In this document: piece by piece, positions 7,185 to 12,975 of the stretch
How the letters are laid out: the number at the start of each line of letters is the position of its first letter
Position numbering within the stretch: the first letter of the stretch is position 1
Assembly (NCBI GenBank): GCA_964530525.1
Contig: CAZHBH010000038.1
Span: 1 to 20,811, forward strand
DNA: 20,811 nt
DNA from: CAYNQN01 sp964530525
GTDB lineage: Bacteria; Actinomycetota; Acidimicrobiia; Acidimicrobiales; Acidimicrobilacustridaceae
Direction: 5' to 3'
The notes under the pieces: model-generated
What the model was told of the DNA's origin: nothing
The model's database searches: none
The model's input: only the letters and a program-made list of their open reading frames with translations
Program-made: the position numbers and the translations under genes

Positions 7185-8128
7185 GAAGGAGCCACCAGGT
7201 CGGCGGGGCACGTGGGACACGTGGTGCGCAGCTCGCACCACTGGCACTGGCGACCAGCACGGGTGGTCGCAACCCTGCCAGCTCGGAGCTCGGCGAGCTG
7301 GCCGATGGCCGCCAGCAGCCTGCCCGCAGCGGTCTCGAGCGCTCCGAGGCCCACCGGGTGAACGTCGAGGCTGGCCCTGGTGGCGTGCCAGGTGCCGACC
7401 CACGAGGGGGCGACACCGTCGCGGAACGATGCCATGAGGGCGTAGATCAGCAGGTCGTCGGCGTGCTCTGAGCGGGCGGCGTCGGCATGGGAGCCCGTCT
7501 TCACGTCGACGATCGCACCCGGGAGCTCGGTGGGGTGCCCGCCGAGCTCGAGGTCGAACCTGCCCTCGCAGATCACCGCTCCCCCGGCGAAGCTGGCTGC
7601 GACCGGCACCTGCGTGCGCGCCACCCACAGAGGATCCACCGGGCCCAACCCGGACACGAGAGCCTCGGCGACCTGGGTGAGGACGCCCGTCAAGCCCTCC
7701 CGATCCGATCCGTCGCCCGTGTGCCACCAGTGCAGGAGCGACGGATCGCGGTATGCCTCGACAAGTGCGGCAGCTGACTCGACCGTGCCACCGAAGCGAG
7801 CTCCCCCGCACCAGGCGGCCACCACGTGGTCCGCAGCGATCCCACAGGCCTGCGCCATCGTGAGCCGCTCTCCCCCCTCGCCGACCTCGCGGGCACGACG
7901 ACCCTCCACCATGTACGCCTCGCAGGCGAGGATGTCGGTGACCTTCGACTTGGGGAGCCGCAGGGGCAACCGGTCGGCATCAAGCCCGTGGACCGCCCGG
8001 CGCGCCTCTTCTTCGATCTCGTCGTGCAGGTCGCGGATCTGATCCGAGCTGACGGTCGTCCGCGCTCCCCCGAGCACTGTCGGTACGGGGGAGCCCCCCA
8101 TCAGATCCCGCAGAGCCCAGGTAGCCAT
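7181..8128 (-). CDS. PD-(D/E)XK nuclease-family protein with Cas4/AddB-like cysteine cluster
   Basis: The protein has 315 residues. After a charged helical region comes KVTDILACEAYMVEG, placing C69 where Cas4/AddB-like nucleases have their first cluster cysteine. The nuclease core is GRFDLELGG (D192) followed by GAIVDVKTG (D208, K210), the usual D...DxK pattern. DDLLIYALM (225-233) stands where the Q-x3-Y motif falls, with Asp in place of Gln. The C-terminus has C295-x2-C298-x5-C304 plus C307, matching a 4Fe-4S site. This family cuts single-stranded or processed DNA ends in repair and CRISPR adaptation. No helicase or cas gene is nearby. The start ATG at 8128 follows GAGGGA at a short distance, and a TACTTG box six bases upstream resembles the leaderless promoters elsewhere. 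The gene is coupled to the paralogue downstream. Confidence 0.8.
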   Translation of the reverse strand: MATWALRDLMGGSPVPTVLGGARTTVSSDQIRDLHDEIEEEARRAVHGLDADRLPLRLPKSKVTDILACEAYMVEGRRAREVGEGGERLTMAQACGIAADHVVAAWCGGARFGGTVESAAALVEAYRDPSLLHWWHTGDGSDREGLTGVLTQVAEALVSGLGPVDPLWVARTQVPVAASFAGGAVICEGRFDLELGGHPTELPGAIVDVKTGSHADAARSEHADDLLIYALMASFRDGVAPSWVGTWHATRASLDVHPVGLGALETAAGRLLAAIGQLAELRAGRVATTRAGRQCQWCELRTTCPTCPADLVAPS

Positions 8129-8256
8129 GTCCCTCAAGTATCCCTGTGAGCTGTGACACCCACCGCCATACCCACCCATGGCAGCACGATCTGCGCACTG
8201 CCCTGGGGGTGGTCCGCTGCGAGCACGGCTGCAAGGCACGGCGGAGGGGGATCACC

Positions 8257-9105
8257 TCACGGGGAGGTCCTCCTGGAGCCAGCCAGGTAGTAGGCGAGGA
8301 AGGCCAGCTCCGAGGCCACCACGATGGCCACCGCCCAGAAGAACGCCCCGTAGTCGAGGAACACGCCTATCGGCGGCGAGCCCGGGGCGGTGTTGCGGAA
8401 CGCGGCGAACGCGAAGAGGAGCGCTGTGAGCCAGGCGAGGTGGCGGGTCTCGAACGGGCGGAGCCTGAGCACGGTGGCGATCACCACGCCGGCGGCGCCG
8501 ATGGCGAGCAGCCAGTAGATGGCCATCATCGCCACCGCCCACACCACCGTCGGCCTCGGACGCTGCATGCTGAGCCGGACCTCGCTCACCTCGGGTGAGG
8601 GCCGGCCCTCGGCGGAGGCCTCGAACCCGCTGAGCATCGACGTGGCGACGATCCCCAACGGCAGGTACCGCATCGACGAGGGGTCGGTGGCGTCTGTGAT
8701 GTCGGTGCCCTCGACGAGGGCCATCGCCACGGTGAGCTCGTAGTCGTCGAACGGGTAGTCGCCCAGGTCGCCCAGGTCCAGGAGGGTCTCGGTGGAGGAC
8801 TCTGCGGTGAGCTCGGTCAGGGGGAGGCTGACCGGCCCGAGCCCCGAGAGGTTGGTGAGCAGCGTCGCGCCACGCTCGGGCGGCGGGTGCTCGCCCGCGT
8901 GAACGGTGAGGCGCAGCTTCACGGTTCCCCGGTTGGCGTCGACGTTCTCCAGCGCCAACGTGGCCACGGCCATCGACCCCCTTAGGTCGACGGCATCGAG
9001 CACCTTCTCGCCGCTGCGGGAAGGACGGGCGAGCAGCACCACCACCGCGGCCAGGAGCACCAGCGCAGCGAGACTCGCACCGAGGACCATGCGGGCCCTC
9101 ATCAC
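8257..9105 (-). CDS. DUF4436 family membrane protein
   Basis: The protein has 282 residues. An N-terminal membrane anchor (about 6-27) is followed by an extracytoplasmic beta-rich domain (about 35-190) with the phrase YPFDDYEL. Three C-terminal membrane segments follow, including the strongly conserved DUF4436 stretch FRNTAPGSPPIG...DYGAFFW. Function is unknown for the family. GTG at 9105 is seven bases after GGAGG. ATG at 9102 is the alternative. The gene is divergent from the flavoprotein gene at 9152, with 46 bases between the starts, and 128 bases separate its stop from the nuclease-like gene downstream. I saw no gene or clear terminator in that 128-base gap, only a weak GCCAT/ATGGC stem. 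Confidence 0.85.
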   Translation of the reverse strand: MMRARMVLGASLAALVLLAAVVVLLARPSRSGEKVLDAVDLRGSMAVATLALENVDANRGTVKLRLTVHAGEHPPPERGATLLTNLSGLGPVSLPLTELTAESSTETLLDLGDLGDYPFDDYELTVAMALVEGTDITDATDPSSMRYLPLGIVATSMLSGFEASAEGRPSPEVSEVRLSMQRPRPTVVWAVAMMAIYWLLAIGAAGVVIATVLRLRPFETRHLAWLTALLFAFAAFRNTAPGSPPIGVFLDYGAFFWAVAIVVASELAFLAYYLAGSRRTSP

Positions 9106-9139
9106 ACCGGAGCCTCCACGTCGGGCAGGTTAGAGGGCC

Positions 9140-9145
9140 TATTGT
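9140..9145 (+). promoter_or_regulatory. -10 box TATTGT of a leaderless promoter
   Basis: TATTGT fits TANNNT and ends six bases before the GTG at 9152, so transcription would start at or next to the start codon. There is no ribosome binding site in reach: AGAGGG is 14 bases away. I see no good -35 element. Confidence 0.55.
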
Positions 9146-9151
9146 CCTCTT

Positions 9152-10303
9152 GTGGCAGATCCCTTCGCTCCAGCGCAGCTCGGGCCCGTCACCCTGCGCA
9201 ACAGGGTCATCAAAGCGGCGACGTTCGAGGGGATGACCCGCGAGCACGTCGTCTCCGACGAGCTGATCGACTTCCACAGGGCGGTGGCGGCCGGGGGCGT
9301 GGGCATGACCACCGTGGCCTACTGCGCCGTCTCCGAGGAAGGATGCGGAACACCCAACGAGATCGTCCTCACCGACGGCGCCGTGCCGGGATTGCGCAAG
9401 CTCGCCGACGTCGTGCACGCGGAGGGTGCGGCCGTGTCGGCCCAGATCGGCCACGCCGGAGCGGTTGCCGCTGCAACGGGGAAGAGGGGCAAGGCACCCT
9501 CGAGGATCTTCAGCCCACTCGCCATGCGCTTCACCAAGGCGCTCGACGAGCGTGGGATCCGCAAGGTCATCTCCGACTTCGCGCACGGCGCCAGCGTGGT
9601 AGCCCAGGGCGGCTTCGACGCCGTGGAGGTGCACCTGGGCCACGGCTACCTGCCGAGCGAGTTCCTGAGCCCCAAGCTCAACAAGCGCACCGACGGCTGG
9701 GGCGGATCCCTGGAGAACCGGGCCCGGCTGGCGCGAGAGATCGTCAAGGCGGTGCGCAGCGAGGTGGGTGGGGACCTCGCCGTGCTGGCCAAGCTGAACA
9801 TGGACGACGGCGTACCCGGTGGCTTCTGGGTCGACGAGAGCGTGGAGGTCGCCCGGATGTTCGAGGCCGACGGCGCCCTGGACGCGCTGGAGTTGACAGC
9901 CGGGAGCTCTCTGCAGAACCCGATGTACCTGTTCCGCGGCGAGGCCCCGCTGCGGGAGCTGGCAGCCACCATGCCGAAGGCGGTGAGGCTCCCGTTCCGC
10001 CTGGGCGGGAAGTTCTTCCTCAAGGAGTACCCCTACGAGGAGGCCTACCTGCTGCCCCTCGCGAGGCAGTTCCGGGAGGCCTTGGACATGCCGCTGGTGC
10101 TGCTGGGCGGCATAAACCAGCGGGCCACCATCGAGCAGGCGATGGCAGAGGGCTTCGAGTTCGTGGCGATGGGTCGGGCGCTGCTGCGAGAGCCCGACCT
10201 GGTGAACAAGCTGGCCTCGCGCGCCAGCGACGACTCGCTGTGCATCCACTGCAACAAGTGCATGGCCACCATCTACCGCGGCACCCACTGCGTACTGGTC
10301 TGA
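9152..10303 (+). CDS. Old Yellow Enzyme-family NADH:flavin oxidoreductase
   Basis: The protein has 383 residues and forms a single FMN-binding TIM barrel. Family signatures visible are PVTLRNRVIKAAT at 12-24, QIGHAG at 98-103, the substrate-binding pair H161-x2-H164, and the hallmark FLSPKLNKRTDGWGGSLENR at 171-190. Late motifs VLLGGI and AMGRALLREPDLVNKL bind the FMN phosphate. The C-terminus has C364-x2-C367-x2-C370-x9-C380, close to the 4Fe-4S site of 2,4-dienoyl-CoA reductase and trimethylamine dehydrogenase. The protein ends three residues later and lacks the NAD(P)H/FAD domain those enzymes carry. It probably reduces an activated C=C bond or oxidises a small substrate using an outside electron partner. 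The substrate is not deducible. Start GTG is chosen from the -10 spacing and the immediate OYE N-terminus. Confidence 0.93.
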   Translation: MADPFAPAQLGPVTLRNRVIKAATFEGMTREHVVSDELIDFHRAVAAGGVGMTTVAYCAVSEEGCGTPNEIVLTDGAVPGLRKLADVVHAEGAAVSAQIGHAGAVAAATGKRGKAPSRIFSPLAMRFTKALDERGIRKVISDFAHGASVVAQGGFDAVEVHLGHGYLPSEFLSPKLNKRTDGWGGSLENRARLAREIVKAVRSEVGGDLAVLAKLNMDDGVPGGFWVDESVEVARMFEADGALDALELTAGSSLQNPMYLFRGEAPLRELAATMPKAVRLPFRLGGKFFLKEYPYEEAYLLPLARQFREALDMPLVLLGGINQRATIEQAMAEGFEFVAMGRALLREPDLVNKLASRASDDSLCIHCNKCMATIYRGTHCVLV

Positions 10304-10365
10304 CAGCTGCGACGCCGGCACGGTGACCGGCCGGGCGGAGGCCAGGAAGACCCGGAAGCGTCCCC

Positions 10366-10384
10366 CCGGGGCACCCCTCCCCGG
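10366..10384 (+). terminator. GC-rich stem-loop after the flavoprotein gene
   Basis: CCGGGG (10366-10371) and CCCCGG (10379-10384) form a perfect 6-bp stem with a 7-base loop, 63 bases past the stop at 10303. There is no T tract, which is common for actinobacterial terminators but leaves the call uncertain. Confidence 0.35.
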
Positions 10385-10399
10385 AGCTGCATCGTGAAG

Positions 10400-10405
10400 T
10401 ATCGT
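10400..10405 (+). promoter_or_regulatory. -10 box TATCGT for the small-ORF chain
   Basis: TATCGT fits TANNNT and ends eight bases before ATG 10414, so the transcript would begin at or just before the 26-codon ORF. No clear -35 element is visible. Confidence 0.4.
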
Positions 10406-10413
10406 GTGCATCC

Positions 10414-10494
10414 ATGGCCAGGTCTCGGAGCCATCGTTCTGCCCGGGGGTGGGATGCGGTGAGGGCCAAGGCTCCCAGGAGCGCCGTGGGATGA
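10414..10494 (+). CDS. Small basic leader ORF (26 residues), stop overlaps next start (ATGA)
   Basis: ATG 10414 opens a 26-codon frame. It begins MARSRSHRSARGWDAV and holds six Arg, one Lys and one His, with no acidic residue other than one Asp. Its stop TGA (10492-10494) overlaps the ATG (10491-10493) of the exported-protein gene in an ATGA tetramer. A -10 box lies just upstream. These points suggest a translated, coupled leader peptide. The frame is too short to prove as coding by composition alone, and it has no recognisable family. Confidence 0.4.
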   Translation: MARSRSHRSARGWDAVRAKAPRSAVG

Positions 10495-10892
10495 GGGCCT
10501 GGCTCCTGCTGCTCGTCCTGACCGTCGCCGTCGGCGGGCTGGTGATGGCCTCTGCCGCGACAATCGGAGACGTGGCGTCCGACGACCTGGGGGCCGAAGT
10601 GGCGGTGGTGGCCTCGTGCGACAGCGACGGAGTGACGACGTCGTTCACCACCGCCTACTTCCCCGACGTTCCCGGGCACTACGAGGTGACCGACGTGGTG
10701 GTCGGCGGCATCGCACCCGGATGCGACGGTCAGGACATCTTCGTGGCCGTCACGGGTGCAGGCGGGGCGGAGCTGGGAAGCGGCGGATCGGTCGTGTCCG
10801 GACCGTCGACCTCCGTCCCCGTCACGCCGGTGGCGGTCTCGGTGGACGCCCAGCTGGTGACCGGCGTCTCGGTCGTGATCACGGGCCCGTGA
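10491..10892 (+). CDS. Small exported protein of unknown function
   Basis: The protein has 133 residues. MRAWLLLLVLTVAVGGLVMA at 1-20 is a signal peptide or single membrane anchor, with a possible cut after ASA. The mature part is Ser/Thr/Val-rich and beta-like, with two Cys (in VASCDSDG and APGCDGQD) that could form a disulfide, and a repeated Val-rich C-terminus. ATG 10491 is chosen because the hydrophobic segment begins there, AGGAG lies nine bases upstream, and the stop of the preceding 26-codon ORF overlaps it. Its own stop overlaps the GTG of the next ORF (GTGA). Pilin- or TasA/SipW-substrate-like secreted proteins look similar in outline, but I cannot assign a family. Confidence 0.7.
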   Translation: MRAWLLLLVLTVAVGGLVMASAATIGDVASDDLGAEVAVVASCDSDGVTTSFTTAYFPDVPGHYEVTDVVVGGIAPGCDGQDIFVAVTGAGGAELGSGGSVVSGPSTSVPVTPVAVSVDAQLVTGVSVVITGP

Positions 10893-11050
10893 GGCTGCGC
10901 ATGCCGCCGTTGAGAGCGGGATGGCTCGCAGCGAGCGCCGTGGCGCTCGTACGGCGTGGCCTGGAGATCGACGACGGCTCTCGGTGGGCGCTCGTCAGCA
11001 ATCCTGGGAACGTGCTCGCCGTCGCCTTCGATCAGCTCCTGCCGAACTGA
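10889..11050 (+). CDS. Small hypothetical protein (53 residues), coupled by GTGA overlap
   Basis: GTG at 10889 overlaps the TGA of the exported-protein gene. The 53-codon frame has roughly 85% G/C in third positions by my count, in line with real genes here. It starts MRLRMPPLRAGWLAASAV and ends in a moderately polar stretch (LEIDDGSRWALVSNPGN, AVAFDQLLPN). It is not clearly membrane or secreted. The frame continues upstream through the exported-protein gene without a stop, so the exact start rests on the overlap alone. No family is recognised. Confidence 0.4.
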   Translation: MRLRMPPLRAGWLAASAVALVRRGLEIDDGSRWALVSNPGNVLAVAFDQLLPN

Positions 11051-11061
11051 CAGCGCCGCTC

Positions 11062-11067
11062 TAGGAT
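11062..11067 (+). promoter_or_regulatory. -10 box TAGGAT of a leaderless promoter
   Basis: TAGGAT fits TANNNT and ends six bases before GTG 11074. The embedded AGGA might instead act as a weak ribosome binding site. No convincing -35 element is seen. Confidence 0.5.
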
Positions 11068-11073
11068 CCCGGC

Positions 11074-12636
11074 GTGAACTCCAGCTCCAAGCTTGGGAGC
11101 TCGTCGGCGATGGCCATCGTGGCCATGGGTCTGGCGATCTTCGTGATCGCGAACGACGTCACCGCCATGAGCGTGGCGCTGCCCGCCATAGAGAGCGACT
11201 TCGACACCGACGTGTCGACCGTGCAGTGGGTGGTCAACGCCTACGCGCTGATCTTCGGCGTGCTGATCGTGACCGGTGGCCGGCTGGCCGACATGTTCGG
11301 CCGGCGCAACGTCCTGTTCATCGGGGCCGCGATCTTCGCCTGCTTCTCGGTGCTCGGGGGGTTCTCGGTCAACGTGGGGATGCTCATCGCGTGTCGGGCG
11401 CTGATGGGCATAGGTGGGGCGCTCATGTGGCCCGCCATCCTCGGGCTCGTCTACGCCATCGTCCCCGACGACCGCCAGGGGCTCGCAGGCGGGATAGTGA
11501 TCGGTACGGCGGGGTTCGGCAACGCCGCGGGTCCCCTTCTGGGAGGGCTGCTCACGGGCGAGCTGAGCTGGCGATGGATCTTGTTCCTCAACCTTCCCAT
11601 CGCCTTGGTGGCCTGCCTCGTGACCTGGCGCACCGTCCACGTGCACCAAGACGTCGAGCGTGACCGCATCGACTACGCGGGCATAGCCACCCTCTCGATC
11701 GCGCTCATCGTGCTGCTGATAGGCCTGGGCGAGGCCCCCACCGAGGGATGGGGAAGCCCCGTGGTGCTCGGCTCGTTCGCCGTGTGCGTGATCCTGCTGG
11801 CGGCCTTCTTCCTGGCAGAGCGCCGGGCAGGTTCGGCCGCGCTCATCCCGGGCGACGTGATGCGCAACAAGGTGTTCGTCGGGGCGTGCCTCGCCACCCT
11901 CGCGATGTCGGCGACCTTCTTCGCCGCCCTTCTCTACCTCCCCCAGTACCTCCAGAAGATCCTCGACTACTCCGCCCTGGGGGCCGGCGCCGGGCTGCTC
12001 CCCCTGATGGTGGTGTTCACCGTGGTCTCGTTCGTGGCGGGGAGCCTGTACGAGCGCCTCGGGGCCAGGGTGGTGGTGGGAACGGGCGCCGCGTGCATCG
12101 CCGTGGGCGGTCTGCTCCTCGGCTTCCTGCAGCCCGACTCGGGCTACTGGGCCCTCGTGCCCGGGATGGTGGTGCTCGGCTTCGGCGTGGGCCTCTTCTA
12201 CTCGTCGATAACCACGGCGGGGGTCACGGCACTCGCCAAGGCGCGCTCGAGCCTGGCCGGGGGGATCCTCTACATGTTCCAGATCGCGGGCGGGGCGATC
12301 GGCCTGGGCCTCACCACCACCGTGTTCCTCACGGCCTCCAACCGTGCCTTCCAGGAGGACGCCACCGACCTGGGCGTGAACCTCACGGCGGGCGAGTACA
12401 GCTCCGTGCAGGGGGTGCTCGCCGGGACCGACACGGCCGCGGAGATCATCTCGCGCTACGCCGGGGAGACAGGCGAGGCGATGGTGGAGCTGGTGCGCAA
12501 GTCGTTCGCCTCAGGCTTCGACTGGGCGCTGCGGTTCGACGCCGCCTTGGCCTTCGTGGGACTGGTGGTCGCCATCGCCTTGGTGCGCGGTCACCCCCGC
12601 GAAGAGAAGACAGGGACTCACGCCACCGACCGCTGA
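11074..12636 (+). CDS. DHA2-type MFS multidrug exporter (EmrB/QacA family)
   Basis: The protein has 520 residues and about 14 membrane segments, the usual size and topology for DHA2 proton-driven drug exporters. It has an acidic residue in the first segment (AND at 26-28), motif A GGRLADMFGRR at 68-78, motif B in ACRALMGIGGALMWP, and motif C in GTAGFGNAAGPLLGGLL (144-160). This is followed by the DHA2 hallmark SWRWILFLNLP (165-175). The C-terminus EEKTGTHATDR is cytoplasmic. Substrate cannot be predicted. GTG 11074 is chosen from the -10 spacing. The gene ends four bases before the convergent csoR stop. No TetR or MarR regulator, the usual partner of such pumps, is adjacent. Confidence 0.92.
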   Translation: MNSSSKLGSSSAMAIVAMGLAIFVIANDVTAMSVALPAIESDFDTDVSTVQWVVNAYALIFGVLIVTGGRLADMFGRRNVLFIGAAIFACFSVLGGFSVNVGMLIACRALMGIGGALMWPAILGLVYAIVPDDRQGLAGGIVIGTAGFGNAAGPLLGGLLTGELSWRWILFLNLPIALVACLVTWRTVHVHQDVERDRIDYAGIATLSIALIVLLIGLGEAPTEGWGSPVVLGSFAVCVILLAAFFLAERRAGSAALIPGDVMRNKVFVGACLATLAMSATFFAALLYLPQYLQKILDYSALGAGAGLLPLMVVFTVVSFVAGSLYERLGARVVVGTGAACIAVGGLLLGFLQPDSGYWALVPGMVVLGFGVGLFYSSITTAGVTALAKARSSLAGGILYMFQIAGGAIGLGLTTTVFLTASNRAFQEDATDLGVNLTAGEYSSVQGVLAGTDTAAEIISRYAGETGEAMVELVRKSFASGFDWALRFDAALAFVGLVVAIALVRGHPREEKTGTHATDR

Positions 12637-12640
12637 GCGC

Positions 12641-12925
12641 TCACGAGCGGATGAGCCGCTCGATGGCCTTGGTGGCCTCGGTGACCATCTCCTCGGCCCG
12701 GGCATCGTCGTCACCCTGCACGGCGTCACGCACGCAGTGGCGCACGTGTTGGTCGAGCATGCTCATCGCGACGCTCTGGAGGGCCCGCGTGGCGGCGCTG
12801 ACCTGGGTGAGGACGTCGATGCAGTAGGCGTCATCCTCCACCATCCGCTGGAGACCTCGCACCTGGCCCTCGATCCGCCGCAGGCGCTTGAGGTGCCGGT
12901 CCTTCTCCTCGGAGTATCCGTGCAT
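12641..12925 (-). CDS. csoR: CsoR copper-sensing repressor
   Basis: The protein has 94 residues in an all-helical CsoR/RcnR fold. The Cu(I) ligands of the family are present: C35 (in DDAYCIDVL), H60 and C64 (in LDQHVRHCV), matching Cys36, His61 and Cys65 of the M. tuberculosis protein. Y34 next to the first Cys is also conserved. HLKRLRRIEGQVRGLQRMV at 11-29 is the DNA-binding helix. The apo-tetramer represses and Cu(I) releases it. The gene is divergent from the CopB-type ATPase, with a palindromic operator between them that overlaps the csoR -10 box, so it should regulate both. ATG 12925 follows TACCAT by six bases with no ribosome binding site, suggesting leaderless expression. Confidence 0.93.
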   Translation of the reverse strand: MHGYSEEKDRHLKRLRRIEGQVRGLQRMVEDDAYCIDVLTQVSAATRALQSVAMSMLDQHVRHCVRDAVQGDDDARAEEMVTEATKAIERLIRS

Positions 12926-12927
12926 GG

Positions 12928-12956
12928 TTGCATGGTACCCCCTGGGGGTATACCGT
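12928..12956 (+). promoter_or_regulatory. Copper ATPase promoter with CsoR operator in the spacer
   Basis: TTGCAT (12928-12933) and TACCGT (12951-12956) are 17 bases apart and form a good promoter reading toward the ATPase. Between them, 12936-12950 is the perfect palindrome TACCCCCTGGGGGTA, with 7-bp arms about one central base. It matches the known CsoR operator style (TACCC...GGGTA). A repressor bound there would block both promoter elements. Confidence 0.75.
12932..12937 (-). promoter_or_regulatory. csoR -10 box TACCAT, overlapped by the operator
   Basis: On the minus strand TACCAT ends six bases before the csoR ATG. Its last two plus-strand bases (12936-12937) are also the edge of the TACCCC palindrome, so CsoR would be expected to repress its own gene. 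Confidence 0.55.
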
Positions 12957-12975
12957 CGCCACCGAGGAGGCGCAG

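Noticed and set aside
8252..10651. A 799-codon open frame on the minus strand opposite the flavoprotein gene
   Set aside because: It is antisense to a clear OYE-family gene and out of frame with the DUF4436 gene. Its text is His/Arg/Gln-rich with no domain. Long antisense frames are expected at this GC.
12928..12975. Extended N-terminus of the copper ATPase from ATG 12928
   Set aside because: It would begin upstream of the predicted promoter and inside the operator, with no ribosome binding site. ATG 12976 has GAGGAGG five bases before it.
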